Shown here in pieces: positions 40,560 to 49,107 of a stretch of 64,000 bases of DNA. Numbering within the stretch: the first letter of the stretch is position 1; every line of letters starts with the position of its first letter. The stretch is from Actinospica acidithermotolerans (GTDB taxonomy: Bacteria; Actinomycetota; Actinomycetes; Streptomycetales; Catenulisporaceae), in assembly GCF_018139625.1 (NCBI RefSeq), contig NZ_JAGSOH010000002.1, forward strand, positions 1 to 64,000, in the 5' to 3' direction. Made by a program: the position numbers and the translations under genes. The notes under the pieces are model-generated. The model did no database searches. It was not told the origin of the DNA and saw nothing but the letters and a program-made list of their open reading frames with translations.

Positions 40560-41494
40560 GTCGGCGGGCGGTTGAGCAGCCCGCGCAGCTCCTCCCACAC
40601 CTCGTCCCAACTCTCGCGGATCTGGGTCGGGGTGACCTGGGCCACCGTCAGCCGCAGCACCGAGGCCATCCAGCGACGGCGCGCCACGGCCCGATCCAGC
40701 GCGGCCGGACTCGGCTGGAAGCCGGGGGCCACTTCGAGCGCGATGCCGCGGTCCGGCCAGAACGCCCCCGGGAGCACGGCCACGCAACCGGTGGCCTGCT
40801 CGAAGATGCGGCGGTTCCACAGCGGACTCGGCGCCGAGGTCCGGGCCAGCCGCTCCTGGCAGACCGCCTCCTCCCGCGTGCGGATGCCCGCGCTGAACTC
40901 CGCCAGCACGGCGCGCATCCGGGCCGAACGCTGCGTCTGATGCGCCGCCAGCTCCGTGCACAGTTGCGCGGGCGTGCAGCGGCGGCTGTAGACGAGCTCG
41001 TTGACGATCGAGCGGACGTATTCCTTGTCCTTCAGATCGAGGCACGCATCCACCGCCGCGCGCGGCAGCGGCGCCACCGGGCAGCCCTCGATACGCACCG
41101 GCTCGGGCATCCTCGTCGAGCGCCCGACGAGCACGAAGCCGTGCGACTGCCGCCTGCGGCCGTGCGGGATGAGCACCTTGACCTGCGGCTCTTGCCCTGA
41201 GGCCAAGGCCGCGGCGACCCGGTGCAGGCGCAGCGCGGCGAGCCCGGTCACCACCGCGCCCGGCCCCGCGTAGAGCAGCGCGGCCCGGATCCGGCCGAGG
41301 CCCTTCAGCGCGTCCTCGCGGCTTGCGCAGACGCCCTTGAGCACCCGGCGCCACGGCCCGCGCGGGCCCTCGCGGAGCCGGATCGTGGACGGCGGGACCC
41401 CGAGCTCGATCAGCTGCGACCGGCCGGCCAGGCCGCCCTGGCTCTCGAAGAGCCGCTCGACGGCTCCCTTGTCATAGTTCGCATGTTTCGTCAT
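40526..41494 (-). CDS. AbiEi-like protein with a C-terminal DUF559-like domain
   Basis: A 322-residue protein from ATG 41494 (MTKHANYDKGAVERLF). The N-terminal part resembles the winged-helix AbiEi antitoxin domain ('GLAGRSQLIELGVPPSTIRLR', 'WRRVLKGVCA'). The C-terminal part resembles the Vsr/DUF559 endonuclease-like fold often fused to it ('GAFWPDRGIALEVAPGFQPS', 'RRRWMASVLRLTVAQVTP'), but the usual E-V-D-G stretch is EVAP, so nuclease activity is doubtful. No AbiEii toxin gene is adjacent, so a working toxin-antitoxin pair is not supported. Confidence 0.6.
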   Translation of the reverse strand: MTKHANYDKGAVERLFESQGGLAGRSQLIELGVPPSTIRLREGPRGPWRRVLKGVCASREDALKGLGRIRAALLYAGPGAVVTGLAALRLHRVAAALASGQEPQVKVLIPHGRRRQSHGFVLVGRSTRMPEPVRIEGCPVAPLPRAAVDACLDLKDKEYVRSIVNELVYSRRCTPAQLCTELAAHQTQRSARMRAVLAEFSAGIRTREEAVCQERLARTSAPSPLWNRRIFEQATGCVAVLPGAFWPDRGIALEVAPGFQPSPAALDRAVARRRWMASVLRLTVAQVTPTQIRESWDEVWEELRGLLNRPPTYRLPRGYALA

Positions 41495-41526
41495 GCATCC
41501 AGCATCACCGCCGCCGCACGACGAAA

Positions 41527-41568
41527 CATCGTGCAATCGGCGTATATAAGTACGCCGATTGCACGATG
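41527..41568 (-). terminator. Long perfect hairpin after mmsA
   Basis: CATCGTGCAATCGGCGTA (41527-41544) is the exact inverse of TACGCCGATTGCACGATG (41551-41568), an 18-base stem with loop TATAAG. On the minus strand it is followed by GTTTCGT, a weak U-run, which fits a terminator of the long leftward operon. It also lies 33 bases ahead of the AbiEi-like start codon. Confidence 0.65.
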
Positions 41569-41587
41569 CGCTGCGCAGGCAGAACCC

Positions 41588-43105
41588 TTAGGCGTTCGTC
41601 GGGAAGCCCAGGTTGATGCCGCCGTGCGACGGGTCCAGCCAGCGCTGGGTCACGGCCTTGGTCCGGGTGTAGAAGTGCACGCCCTGCGTTCCGTAGGCGT
41701 GCGAGTCGCCGAACAGCGAGGCCTTCCAGCCGCCGAACGAGTAGTAGGCCACCGGCACCGGGATCGGCACGTTGATGCCGACCATGCCGACCTCGACCTC
41801 GTTGCGGAACTTCGCCGCCGCGCCGCCGTCGTTGGTGAAGATCGCGGTGCCGTTGCCGTACGGGTTGGAGTTGATCAGCTCGAGCGCCTCCTCGTACGAC
41901 TTGGCGCGCACCACCGAGAGCACCGGGCCGAAGATCTCGTCCGTGTAGACCGGCATCTCGCGCCCGACGTTGTCGAACAGCGTCGGGCCGAGCCAGAAGC
42001 CGTTGGTGGTGTCCACACCCGACTCGGCGAGCGAGTCGACCGGGTGCTTGCGGCCGTCGACCACCAGCGTCGCGCCGGCCGCGACGCCCGCGTCCAGGTA
42101 CGAGGTGACCTTGTCCCGGTGCACGCCGGTGACCAGCGGGCCCATCTCCGAGGTCGCCGAGCAGCCCGGGCCGACCCGCAGCTTGCCCATCCGGTCGACG
42201 ATCTTGCCGACCAGCTCGTCGCCGATCGGGTCCACCGCGACCAGCACGGACACCGCCATGCAGCGCTCGCCGGCCGCGCCGAAGCCGGCGTTGACCGCCG
42301 AGTCGGCGGCCAGGTCCAGGTCGGCGTCCGGGAGCACCAGCATGTGGTTCTTGGCGCCGCCGAGGGCCTGCACGCGCTTGCCGTAGCGGGTGCCGTTCTC
42401 GTAGACGTAGCGGGCGATCGGGGTCGAGCCGACGAAGGAGACGGCCTTGACGTCCGGGTGCTCCAGGATGCGGTCCACCGCGACCTTGTCGCCGTGCACG
42501 ACGTTGAACACGCCGTCCGGCAGCCCGGCCTCCTTCCACAGCGCGGCCAGCCAGTTCGCGGCCGACGGGTCCTTCTCGCTGGGCTTGACGATCACCGTGT
42601 TGCCGGTGGCGATCGCGAGCGGGAAGAACCACATCGGGACCATCGCCGGGAAGTTGAACGGCGAGATGATCGCGACCGGGCCGAGCGGCTGCTGCAGCTC
42701 GTAGACCTCGACGCCGGTGGACGCCTGGTCGGTGAAGCCGCCCTTGAGCAGCTGCTGGATGCCGCAGGCGAACTCGACGACCTCGATGCCGCGGGCGACC
42801 TCGCCGAGGGCGTCCGAGTGCACCTTGCCGTGCTCGGAGACGATGATCGCGGCGAGCTCGTCGCGGCGCGCGTTGATCAGCTCGCGGAAGTTGAACAGGA
42901 TCGAGGCCCGCTTGGCCAGCGACACCGCCCGCCAGGCCGGAAACGCCGCGGCGGCCGCGGCCACGGCGTCGTCCACCTCGCGCACCGAGGCGAAGTCCAC
43001 CGCGCCGGTGAGCGCACCGGTGGCCGGGTCGTAGATCTCGCCTCGCCGCTCGGCCGAGCCGGTCCACGGTCGGCCGTCGATCCAGTGCGTCACATGCTTG
43101 CTCAC
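41588..43105 (-). CDS. mmsA: CoA-acylating methylmalonate-semialdehyde dehydrogenase
   Basis: A 505-residue aldehyde dehydrogenase of the MmsA subgroup: 'ISPFNFPAMVPMWFFPLAI', 'GGAKNHMLVLPDADLDLAAD' and the catalytic segment 'GAAGERCMAVSVLVAV' are diagnostic. MmsA oxidises malonate or methylmalonate semialdehyde to acetyl- or propionyl-CoA, which would receive products of beta-alanine or propanediamine breakdown. It is the last gene of the leftward pot operon region, 146 bases after the FAD oxidoreductase, and is followed by a long hairpin. Confidence 0.92.
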   Translation of the reverse strand: MSKHVTHWIDGRPWTGSAERRGEIYDPATGALTGAVDFASVREVDDAVAAAAAAFPAWRAVSLAKRASILFNFRELINARRDELAAIIVSEHGKVHSDALGEVARGIEVVEFACGIQQLLKGGFTDQASTGVEVYELQQPLGPVAIISPFNFPAMVPMWFFPLAIATGNTVIVKPSEKDPSAANWLAALWKEAGLPDGVFNVVHGDKVAVDRILEHPDVKAVSFVGSTPIARYVYENGTRYGKRVQALGGAKNHMLVLPDADLDLAADSAVNAGFGAAGERCMAVSVLVAVDPIGDELVGKIVDRMGKLRVGPGCSATSEMGPLVTGVHRDKVTSYLDAGVAAGATLVVDGRKHPVDSLAESGVDTTNGFWLGPTLFDNVGREMPVYTDEIFGPVLSVVRAKSYEEALELINSNPYGNGTAIFTNDGGAAAKFRNEVEVGMVGINVPIPVPVAYYSFGGWKASLFGDSHAYGTQGVHFYTRTKAVTQRWLDPSHGGINLGFPTNA

Positions 43106-43156
43106 GGAAGACCTCTTCAGTGTGATTGCGGGAGTCCTGTTTCCGAGTCTGCGGCC

Positions 43157-43200
43157 CGCGCGGGGGTCGCGTCACTTTCCAGGGTGTCGGTCCCCGCGCG
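43157..43200 (-). promoter_or_regulatory. Hairpin between the FAD oxidoreductase gene and mmsA
   Basis: CGCGCGGGG (43157-43165) pairs with CCCCGCGCG (43192-43200) over nine bases with a 26-base loop. It could lower read-through into mmsA or stabilise the upstream RNA; no U-run is seen. Confidence 0.35.
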
Positions 43201-43212
43201 TTTCGCCTTACA

Positions 43213-43255
43213 CACCCCGTGCGGACTACCCCGCGGACCACCCCGTGCGGACTAC
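43213..43255. repeat. Three tandem GC-rich units at the FAD oxidoreductase stop codon
   Basis: Units CCCCGTGCGGACTA (43215-43228), CCCCGCGGACCA (43229-43240) and CCCCGTGCGGACTA (43241-43254). The stop codon (TAG, complement of 43252-43254) ends the rightmost unit, and the outer copies are identical over 17 bases (43213-43229, 43239-43255). Confidence 0.85.
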
Positions 43256-44649
43256 GAGTCGAAGCCGAGACCGAAGCGGTCCAGCGTGCGCAGCCAGAGG
43301 TTGCGCTTGCCGCCGTTGCGGTCCGCGCGGCCCAGCGACCAGGCCGTGGCGTTGATGCCGATGGACTTGAACGGCTCCGGCGGGAACGGCAGCGGCTTCG
43401 ACTTCACCATCTCCAGCTCGGTCAGTTCGGTCTGCTCGCCGGACAGCAGGTCCAGCATGACCTGCGCGCCGAACCGGGTCGCGCCTACGCCTAATCCGGT
43501 GAAGCCAGCCGCGTACGCCACTCGTCCGTCGTAAGCCGTGTCGAAGAACGCGCAGAACCTGGTGCACGTGTCGATGACGCCGCCCCACTTGTGGGTGAAG
43601 GCCACCTCCGCCAACTGGGGGAACGCCTCGTAGAAGTGCCGCGCCAGCTTCTCGAAGGTCTTCGGACGCTGGTCGAGTTCCGGCGCGATGCGGCTGCCGA
43701 AGTGGTGGACGGCGTCGTAGCCGCCCCACAGGATCCGGTTGTCCGCGCTCAGCCGGTAGTAGTGGAAGTGGTTCGCGCTGTCGCCGATCCCCTGGCGGTT
43801 GCGCCAGCCGATCGACTCCATCTGCGCGTCCGTCAGCGGCTCGGTCATCAGCGCGTAGTCGTAGACCGGCACGATGTACGGCCGCACCCGCTTGACCAGC
43901 GACGGGAAGACGTTCGTGCCGAGAGCCACCCGTTCGGCCGAGATCTGACGGCCGTTCAGGGTACGCAGCGCCATCCCCTTCTCGGTCTTCTCCAGCCCGG
44001 TGACGCGCGTACCCTCGTAGATCTTCACGCCGAGCGCGAGGCAGGCATCGCGCAGCCCCCAGGCTAGCTTGGCCGGGTGCACCATCGCGCAGCCCTCGCG
44101 GTCCCACAGGCCCGCGAGGTAGGTCGGCGAATCGACTTGGGCGCGGATCGCCTCGCGGTCGAGGAACTCCACGTGCTCGCCGTACTGCCCGGCCACGTCC
44201 GCGTACTCGGCCAGGTCCTTCGCCTGCCATTCCGCGGTGGCCACGCTCAGCTGGCCGGTGCGCTCGAAGTCGCAGTCGATGCCGTAGCGCTCCACACTCG
44301 CCTGCATCGCGTCCAGGTTCGCCTCGCCGAGCTTGACCAGGGTGCGCAGCTCCGGCTCGAAGCGGTCGATCCCGTTCGGAAGCCCGTGGGTGAGCGACGC
44401 CTCGGCGAAGCCGCCGTTGCGCCCGGAGGCCGCCCAGCCGATCCGGTTCGCCTCGACGAGCACGACCTCGCGGCCGGGATCCCGCTCCTTGGCGATCAGC
44501 GCGGTCCACAGCCCGCTGTACCCGCCGCCGACCACCGCCAGATCGCAGGTCAGGTCCTCGGCGAGGGCGGGCAGGGCAGCCGGCCGGCCGGGGTCGTCCA
44601 GCCAGAACGGCACCGGCGCGGCCCCGGCCAACGCATGGCTGACTTCCAT
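43252..44649 (-). CDS. FAD-dependent amine/gamma-glutamylputrescine oxidase-like protein
   Basis: A 465-residue DAO-family flavoprotein from ATG 44649 with GAGAGGGA upstream. The FAD motif is 'DLAVVGGGYSGLWTALIA', followed by 'WAASGRNGGFAEASLTHGLP' and a C-terminal 'GFTGLGVGATRFGAQVML'. The GRNGGF segment is shared with PuuB and related polyamine oxidoreductases. It lies directly downstream of the PotABCD transporter genes, supporting oxidation of imported polyamines or their gamma-glutamyl derivatives. The exact substrate is not known. Confidence 0.83.
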   Translation of the reverse strand: MEVSHALAGAAPVPFWLDDPGRPAALPALAEDLTCDLAVVGGGYSGLWTALIAKERDPGREVVLVEANRIGWAASGRNGGFAEASLTHGLPNGIDRFEPELRTLVKLGEANLDAMQASVERYGIDCDFERTGQLSVATAEWQAKDLAEYADVAGQYGEHVEFLDREAIRAQVDSPTYLAGLWDREGCAMVHPAKLAWGLRDACLALGVKIYEGTRVTGLEKTEKGMALRTLNGRQISAERVALGTNVFPSLVKRVRPYIVPVYDYALMTEPLTDAQMESIGWRNRQGIGDSANHFHYYRLSADNRILWGGYDAVHHFGSRIAPELDQRPKTFEKLARHFYEAFPQLAEVAFTHKWGGVIDTCTRFCAFFDTAYDGRVAYAAGFTGLGVGATRFGAQVMLDLLSGEQTELTELEMVKSKPLPFPPEPFKSIGINATAWSLGRADRNGGKRNLWLRTLDRFGLGFDS

Positions 44650-44772
44650 GGGGATCCCTCTCACTGTGTCTGAAAAGCGCTTGCTGAATTCATCCTGGCG
44701 CCGGCCGTGGGGCGCGCACCAAAGGCAACGGTGTCCGATCACCTCCTCGAATCTTGCACTCTGGAAGTTCGC

Positions 44773-44824
44773 ACCGCCGCCCGAAACGCTCGGGCGGCGG
44801 TCTCCGCGAAGACCGCCGCCCGAG
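44773..44824 (-). promoter_or_regulatory. Two mutually exclusive hairpins after potC
   Basis: Segment B (CTCGGGCGGCGGTC, 44789-44802) pairs perfectly with segment C (44811-44824) over 14 bases, loop TCCGCGAA. Most of B (44791-44801) can instead pair with segment A (ACCGCCGCCCG, 44773-44783) over 11 bases. On the minus strand C-B forms first, immediately after the potC stop. It is a terminator or attenuator candidate. Confidence 0.55.
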
Positions 44825-44840
44825 TGAGAACCGCCGCGTG

Positions 44841-45647
44841 TTACGCCTTACGGGTCTTGATGATCTGCGGCACCTGGGCGAACGTGATGCCGGCCAGCGT
44901 GATGAGCAGCATCGTCGAACCGATGACGTCGATCTGCGCCGGGACCGAGTGCTGGAACGAGGAGTAGACGTACATCGGGAACGTCACCTCGTTGCCGGCC
45001 GTCAGTACCGTGATGATGTAGTCGTCGATCGACAGCGCGAAGGAGAGCAGTGCTGCGGCCAGGATGCCCGGCATCACCAGCGGCAGCGTCACCCGGCGGA
45101 AGGTCTGGAACGGCGTCGCGTACAGGTCCGCAGCCGCGTTCTCCAGCGTCGGATCCATGCCCGCGAGCCGCGCCTTGACTGTCACGACCACATAGCTCAG
45201 CGAGAACATCACGTGCGCGATGATGATCGTGTCGAAGCCGAGCGAGTTGCTGCCGGTCGTGTTGTAGAAGAAGGTCATCAGGGTGATGCCCATGGTGACC
45301 TCGGGCGCCGCCATCGGCAGGAACAGCAGCACGTTCAGGAATGTGCGGCCCTGGAACCGGTAGCGCATCATCGCGAAGGCGACCATCGTGCCGAGCGCCG
45401 TCGCCAAGATCATCGTGATGATCGCGATGGTGATCGACAGCTTGATCGACGAGCACATGTCCGCGCTCGCGCACGGGTTCTTCCACGCGTTCAGGGAGAA
45501 CTTGTGCCAGACGAAGTTGTACTTGTTCGCCGGCTGGTTGAAGGAGAACAGCAGCATGACCGCGTTCGGCGCGATCAGGAAGACGAAGATCAGGATGGCG
45601 ACGAACCCGAGGGTGTGCGCCTTGATCCAGTCGAAGGTCTTGGTCAT
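44841..45647 (-). CDS. potC: Polyamine ABC transporter permease PotC-like
   Basis: A 268-residue six-helix permease starting at ATG 45647, which overlaps the potB stop (TGATG). It contains 'FNVLLFLPMAAPEVTMGITL'-type helices and the EAA loop 'LENAAADLYATPFQTFRRVTLP' that contacts the ATPase. It is the inner-membrane partner of PotB. A strong hairpin lies just downstream, before the FAD oxidoreductase gene. Confidence 0.92.
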   Translation of the reverse strand: MTKTFDWIKAHTLGFVAILIFVFLIAPNAVMLLFSFNQPANKYNFVWHKFSLNAWKNPCASADMCSSIKLSITIAIITMILATALGTMVAFAMMRYRFQGRTFLNVLLFLPMAAPEVTMGITLMTFFYNTTGSNSLGFDTIIIAHVMFSLSYVVVTVKARLAGMDPTLENAAADLYATPFQTFRRVTLPLVMPGILAAALLSFALSIDDYIITVLTAGNEVTFPMYVYSSFQHSVPAQIDVIGSTMLLITLAGITFAQVPQIIKTRKA

Positions 45648-46570
45648 CACAGCAGATCCTCCGAACCGGCCTTTTTGACGTACGCGAGCACGATCAGCAG
45701 CGTGCCGAAGGTGAGGATGACGCCCATCGCGGACGCGATCGGATAGCCGAAGACGTCGCGCAGCGCCTCGTTCTCGATGACCTGCCCGATCACCTGCGTG
45801 TTCGGGCTGCCGAGCATGTAGGCGTTGACGTAGTCTCCGACCGCCGGGATGAACGTCAGCAGAGTGCCGGCGATCACGCCGGGCAGGGACAGCGGCCAGG
45901 TGACGTAGCGCCAGGTCCGGTAGCCCGAGCAGTACAGGTCGCGGCCGGCCTCGTGAAGTCGCGGGTCGATCTTCTCCAGCGACGTGTAGAGCGGCAGGAC
46001 CGTGAACGGCAGGAAGTTGTAGACCATGCCGAACACGACCGAGAAGGGGCTGTTGAGCACGTGGTTCCCGGTGATCAGGCCCAGGTGGTCCATCAGGTTC
46101 GTGATCCGCAGGTCGATCATGATCCGGACCACGGTGCCGTGGTCGGACAGGATCGTCTCCCATGCGATCGTGCGGATCAGGAAGCTGGTGAACGCGGGCG
46201 CGATCACCAGCGCCATCAGCAGGTTCTTCCACTTGCCGCCGCGGAAGGCGATGAAGTACGCGAGCGGATAGCCGAGCAGCAGGCAGATCACCGTGCACGC
46301 GATCGAGTAGATCAGCGAGTGGATGATCTCGGTGTTGTAGGTGCTGAACGTGGACGAGTAGTTCGCCCAGTTCCAGGTGACCTTGAAGCCCATGTCCAGG
46401 CTGCCGGTCTGGATCGAGGCCGAGATCGCGGTGATGATCGGGATCAGGAAGAAGACCACCAGCCACAGCACGCCGGGCGCGAGCAGGAGGTACGGCAGCA
46501 GGTTGCGCTTCTTCTTCGGCGCGCCGAGGACCTCGGAGGCCTTCGGCGGCGCTTCGGTCAGAGTGGTCAC
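45647..46570 (-). CDS. potB: Polyamine ABC transporter permease PotB-like
   Basis: A 307-residue permease with a Pro/Lys-rich cytoplasmic N-terminus and six helices, including 'LPYLLLAPGVLWLVVFFLIP' and 'FLIRTIAWETILSDHG', typical of PotB. The EAA loop is 'EAGRDLYCSGYRTWRYVTWP'. Its start overlaps the potA stop (ATGA at 46567-46570) and its stop overlaps the potC start, so the three are tightly coupled. Confidence 0.92.
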   Translation of the reverse strand: MTTLTEAPPKASEVLGAPKKKRNLLPYLLLAPGVLWLVVFFLIPIITAISASIQTGSLDMGFKVTWNWANYSSTFSTYNTEIIHSLIYSIACTVICLLLGYPLAYFIAFRGGKWKNLLMALVIAPAFTSFLIRTIAWETILSDHGTVVRIMIDLRITNLMDHLGLITGNHVLNSPFSVVFGMVYNFLPFTVLPLYTSLEKIDPRLHEAGRDLYCSGYRTWRYVTWPLSLPGVIAGTLLTFIPAVGDYVNAYMLGSPNTQVIGQVIENEALRDVFGYPIASAMGVILTFGTLLIVLAYVKKAGSEDLL

Positions 46571-47706
46571 TTGGCCGCCTCGTCGTCGATCTCGGCGCCC
46601 GCCTCGATGTCCTGGCTGCCGTCCAGGCCGAAGGTCTGGGTCGCGTCCCAGTGCAGGGTGACCTCGGCGCCCGGGCGGTAGATCTCCTTGCCGGTGTTCT
46701 GCTCGAAGACCGAAAGCTCCTGGCCCCAGGGCATCTTCACCAGGTACTGCGTGGAGACGCCGATGAAGGACGCGTCGGTGACGACGCCGCCGGGCAGCGC
46801 GTTGCGGCCGGACTCGATCGCCGCGTTCCCGGCCGCGAGCTCCACCTTCTCCGGACGCACGCCGACGATCACCGCGCCGGACTCGACCCGGGAGCGGGAC
46901 TCCGGCAGCGCGATCCGCACGCCGTGCGTGTCGACGGTGATGACGCCGTCCTCCTTGCCGGTCACGGTGCCGGCGACCAGGTTGGACTGGCCGAGGAAGT
47001 TCGCGACGAACGTGGTGGCCGGGTTCTCGTAGAGCTCCTCGGGCGAGCCGAGCTGCTCGATCCGCCCCGCGCTCATCACGGCGATGGTGTCGGCCATGGT
47101 CATGGCCTCCTCCTGGTCGTGCGTGACGTGCACGAAGGTGAGGCCGACCTCGGTCTGGATCCGCTTGAGCTCGATCTGCATCTGCCGGCGCAGCTTCAGG
47201 TCCAGCGCGCCGAGCGGCTCGTCGAGCAGCAGCACCTGCGGCTGGTTGATCAGCGCACGCGCCACGGCGACGCGCTGCTGCTGGCCGCCGGAGAGCTGGG
47301 TCGGCTTGCGCTTGGCAAGGTGGGCCAGCTCGACCAGCGCCAGGATGTCGTCGACCTGCTTCTTGACGTCCTTGACGCCGCGGCGGCGCAGGCCGAACGC
47401 GACGTTGTCGTAGATGTTCAGGTGCGGGAAGAGCGCGTAGTTCTGGAAGACCGTGTTCACCGGGCGCTTGTACGGCTTGGTCGAGGTGACCTCGGTGTCG
47501 CCGATGTATATCCGGCCGGCCGTCGGGTCCTCGAGCCCGGAGACCATCCGCAGGGTGGTGGTCTTGCCGCAGCCGGAGGCGCCGAGCAGGGCGAAGAAGG
47601 AGCCCTGCGGGATCGTCAGATCCAGATCGTCCACCGCCGTGAACGAGCCGAAGCGCTTGGTCAGTCCGGTCAGCCGCAGATCGCCGACCGCCTCGAGAGT
47701 GTTCAT
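46567..47706 (-). CDS. potA: Polyamine ABC transporter ATP-binding protein PotA-like
   Basis: A 379-residue ABC ATPase. Walker A '[17 protein letters not shown]', Q-loop '[14 protein letters not shown]', signature '[15 protein letters not shown]', Walker B '[15 protein letters not shown]' and the H-loop 'VTHDQEEAM' are all intact. The C-terminal TOBE domain ends '[15 protein letters not shown]', as in PotA. It energises uptake of putrescine or spermidine with PotB, PotC and PotD. Confidence 0.93.
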   Translation of the reverse strand: MNTLEAVGDLRLTGLTKRFGSFTAVDDLDLTIPQGSFFALLGASGCGKTTTLRMVSGLEDPTAGRIYIGDTEVTSTKPYKRPVNTVFQNYALFPHLNIYDNVAFGLRRRGVKDVKKQVDDILALVELAHLAKRKPTQLSGGQQQRVAVARALINQPQVLLLDEPLGALDLKLRRQMQIELKRIQTEVGLTFVHVTHDQEEAMTMADTIAVMSAGRIEQLGSPEELYENPATTFVANFLGQSNLVAGTVTGKEDGVITVDTHGVRIALPESRSRVESGAVIVGVRPEKVELAAGNAAIESGRNALPGGVVTDASFIGVSTQYLVKMPWGQELSVFEQNTGKEIYRPGAEVTLHWDATQTFGLDGSQDIEAGAEIDDEAAK

Positions 47707-47729
47707 CAATTGCCTTCGATTCTGGGGGG

Positions 47730-49028
47730 TCAGCCGGAGATCTGCTGGAAACGGGTGGTGTACGCGTTGAGCTGGTCGACGTTGAGGTTCATGAACCCCT
47801 TCGCGCCGGCCTTCATCTTGGCCGTGGGCACGATCAGCGGGCTGGCGGCCGCCGTCGGGTCGAGGCTCTGCAGCGAGGCGACCGCGCCGTCGACGCACGG
47901 GATGTAGTCGATGTAGTCGTCGAGCTGCGCCGCGATGTCCGGGTTGTAGTACCAGTTCATCAGCAGCTCGGCGTTCTTCTTGTGCCGCGCGTAGTTCGGG
48001 ATGCACATGTTGTCGGACCAGGAGAGCATGCCCTCCTTGGGCAGGTTCACCGTGACCAGGTTGTCGATGCCGAGCTGCGCGACGTCGCCCGAGTACGCCA
48101 TCGTCGCCCCGATGTTCCCCTGGCTGAACGAGCTGATGTAGTCCTGGCCCATGAACTGCCGCACCTGGCCGCGGGCGCGCGCCGCGGATATGTAGTCGAG
48201 CGCGTCGGTGAACTGCGCGTCGGTGAAGTTCTCCGGGTCGATGCCGAGCGCGAGCAGCGCGAAGGCGACCGTGTCCTCCATCTCGGCGAACAGGACGACC
48301 TGGCCGCGCAGGTCGGGCCGCTCGAACAGCTCCTTGATGGAGGTGACCGGCTCCTTGATGATCTTCGTGTTGTACGCGATCGTGGTGTAGCCGTAGGCCC
48401 AGGGGAGGGTGAACCTGCGGCCCGGGTCGATCGGGTCGTTGAGGATCTCGGGCAGCACGTTCTTGTGGTTGGGCATCACCGAGAGGTCCAGCTTCTCGAT
48501 GTAGTTGTAGTACCGGAGGATCGGGATCATGTAGTCCGAGAAGACCATCAGGTCCACGCCGGTGTCCTTGCCCGCGGACAGATCCGGGTCGATCTTCGTG
48601 TAGTACTCGTTGTTGTCCGTGATGTCCTCGACGTAGTTCACCTTGATGCCGTACTTCTTGGTGAACGCGTCGAGCGTCGGGTGGTCGCTGGTGTTCGTGT
48701 CCGACTCGATGTCGATGTACGAGCCCCAGTTGTGGAAGTTGACCACCTTCTCGGAGTCCGAGTAGTCGGTCCCCGTCCGGCCGGTGGACACGGACTCCGG
48801 CACGACCGGGAACTTCGGATCCACCCCGCACGCGCTGAGGGCGCCGGCGCCGGCCACCGCGAGCGAGCCGAAGGCCCCCGCCCGCAGCAGGTTGCGGCGG
48901 CTGACGACGCTCGAGTCGGCATAGGTGCGGCTGCTTCTGCGCATCGAGCCGGCGCGCGCGGCCCGGGCGATCAGGGAGCGCTGCTCGTGGAGTTCGTCCG
49001 GGTCGCGGAACGGTGTCGAGGGTGGCAT
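47730..49028 (-). CDS. potD: Polyamine-binding lipoprotein PotD-like
   Basis: A 432-residue solute-binding protein. The N-terminal extension is followed by a Tat-type signal (SRRNLLRAGAFGSLAVAGAG, R44-R45) and lipobox LSAC with Cys67, so it is probably exported folded and lipid-anchored. The mature protein has 'NFHNWGSYID', 'DLMVFSDYMIPIL' and 'LPWAYGYTTIAYN', characteristic of spermidine/putrescine-binding proteins. It is separated from potA by 23 bases and from the upstream aldehyde dehydrogenase by 79. Confidence 0.92.
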   Translation of the reverse strand: MPPSTPFRDPDELHEQRSLIARAARAGSMRRSSRTYADSSVVSRRNLLRAGAFGSLAVAGAGALSACGVDPKFPVVPESVSTGRTGTDYSDSEKVVNFHNWGSYIDIESDTNTSDHPTLDAFTKKYGIKVNYVEDITDNNEYYTKIDPDLSAGKDTGVDLMVFSDYMIPILRYYNYIEKLDLSVMPNHKNVLPEILNDPIDPGRRFTLPWAYGYTTIAYNTKIIKEPVTSIKELFERPDLRGQVVLFAEMEDTVAFALLALGIDPENFTDAQFTDALDYISAARARGQVRQFMGQDYISSFSQGNIGATMAYSGDVAQLGIDNLVTVNLPKEGMLSWSDNMCIPNYARHKKNAELLMNWYYNPDIAAQLDDYIDYIPCVDGAVASLQSLDPTAAASPLIVPTAKMKAGAKGFMNLNVDQLNAYTTRFQQISG

Positions 49029-49107
49029 AGACGACTCAGCCTTCTGGGTGATCCGGGTCCCCCCGGGGGGTGAGGTTCAGGGCGCCGGGACGGCGGGCCG
49101 TGCGCGG

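Noticed and set aside
38142-41354. Continuous minus-strand frame joining the VirD4-like ATPase to sequence as far as 41354
   Set aside because: It runs antisense through gabT, PAP2 and overlaps the AbiEi-like gene in another frame; similarity begins only at GTG 38141.
33393-41494. A mobile or integrated genomic island suggested by the VirD4-like ATPase and AbiEi-like gene
   Set aside because: No integrase, transposase, attachment-site repeat or tRNA is present, and gabT and other genes look native. Evidence is too thin.
46567-48831. Long minus-strand frame extending potA through potD
   Set aside because: Within potD it is an alternate frame without domains; potA begins at ATG 47706.
49054-49073. 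CCCCCCGGGGGG palindrome between potD and the upstream aldehyde dehydrogenase as an operator
   Set aside because: Simple-sequence palindromes of C and G are expected in such GC-rich DNA, and no second copy was seen.
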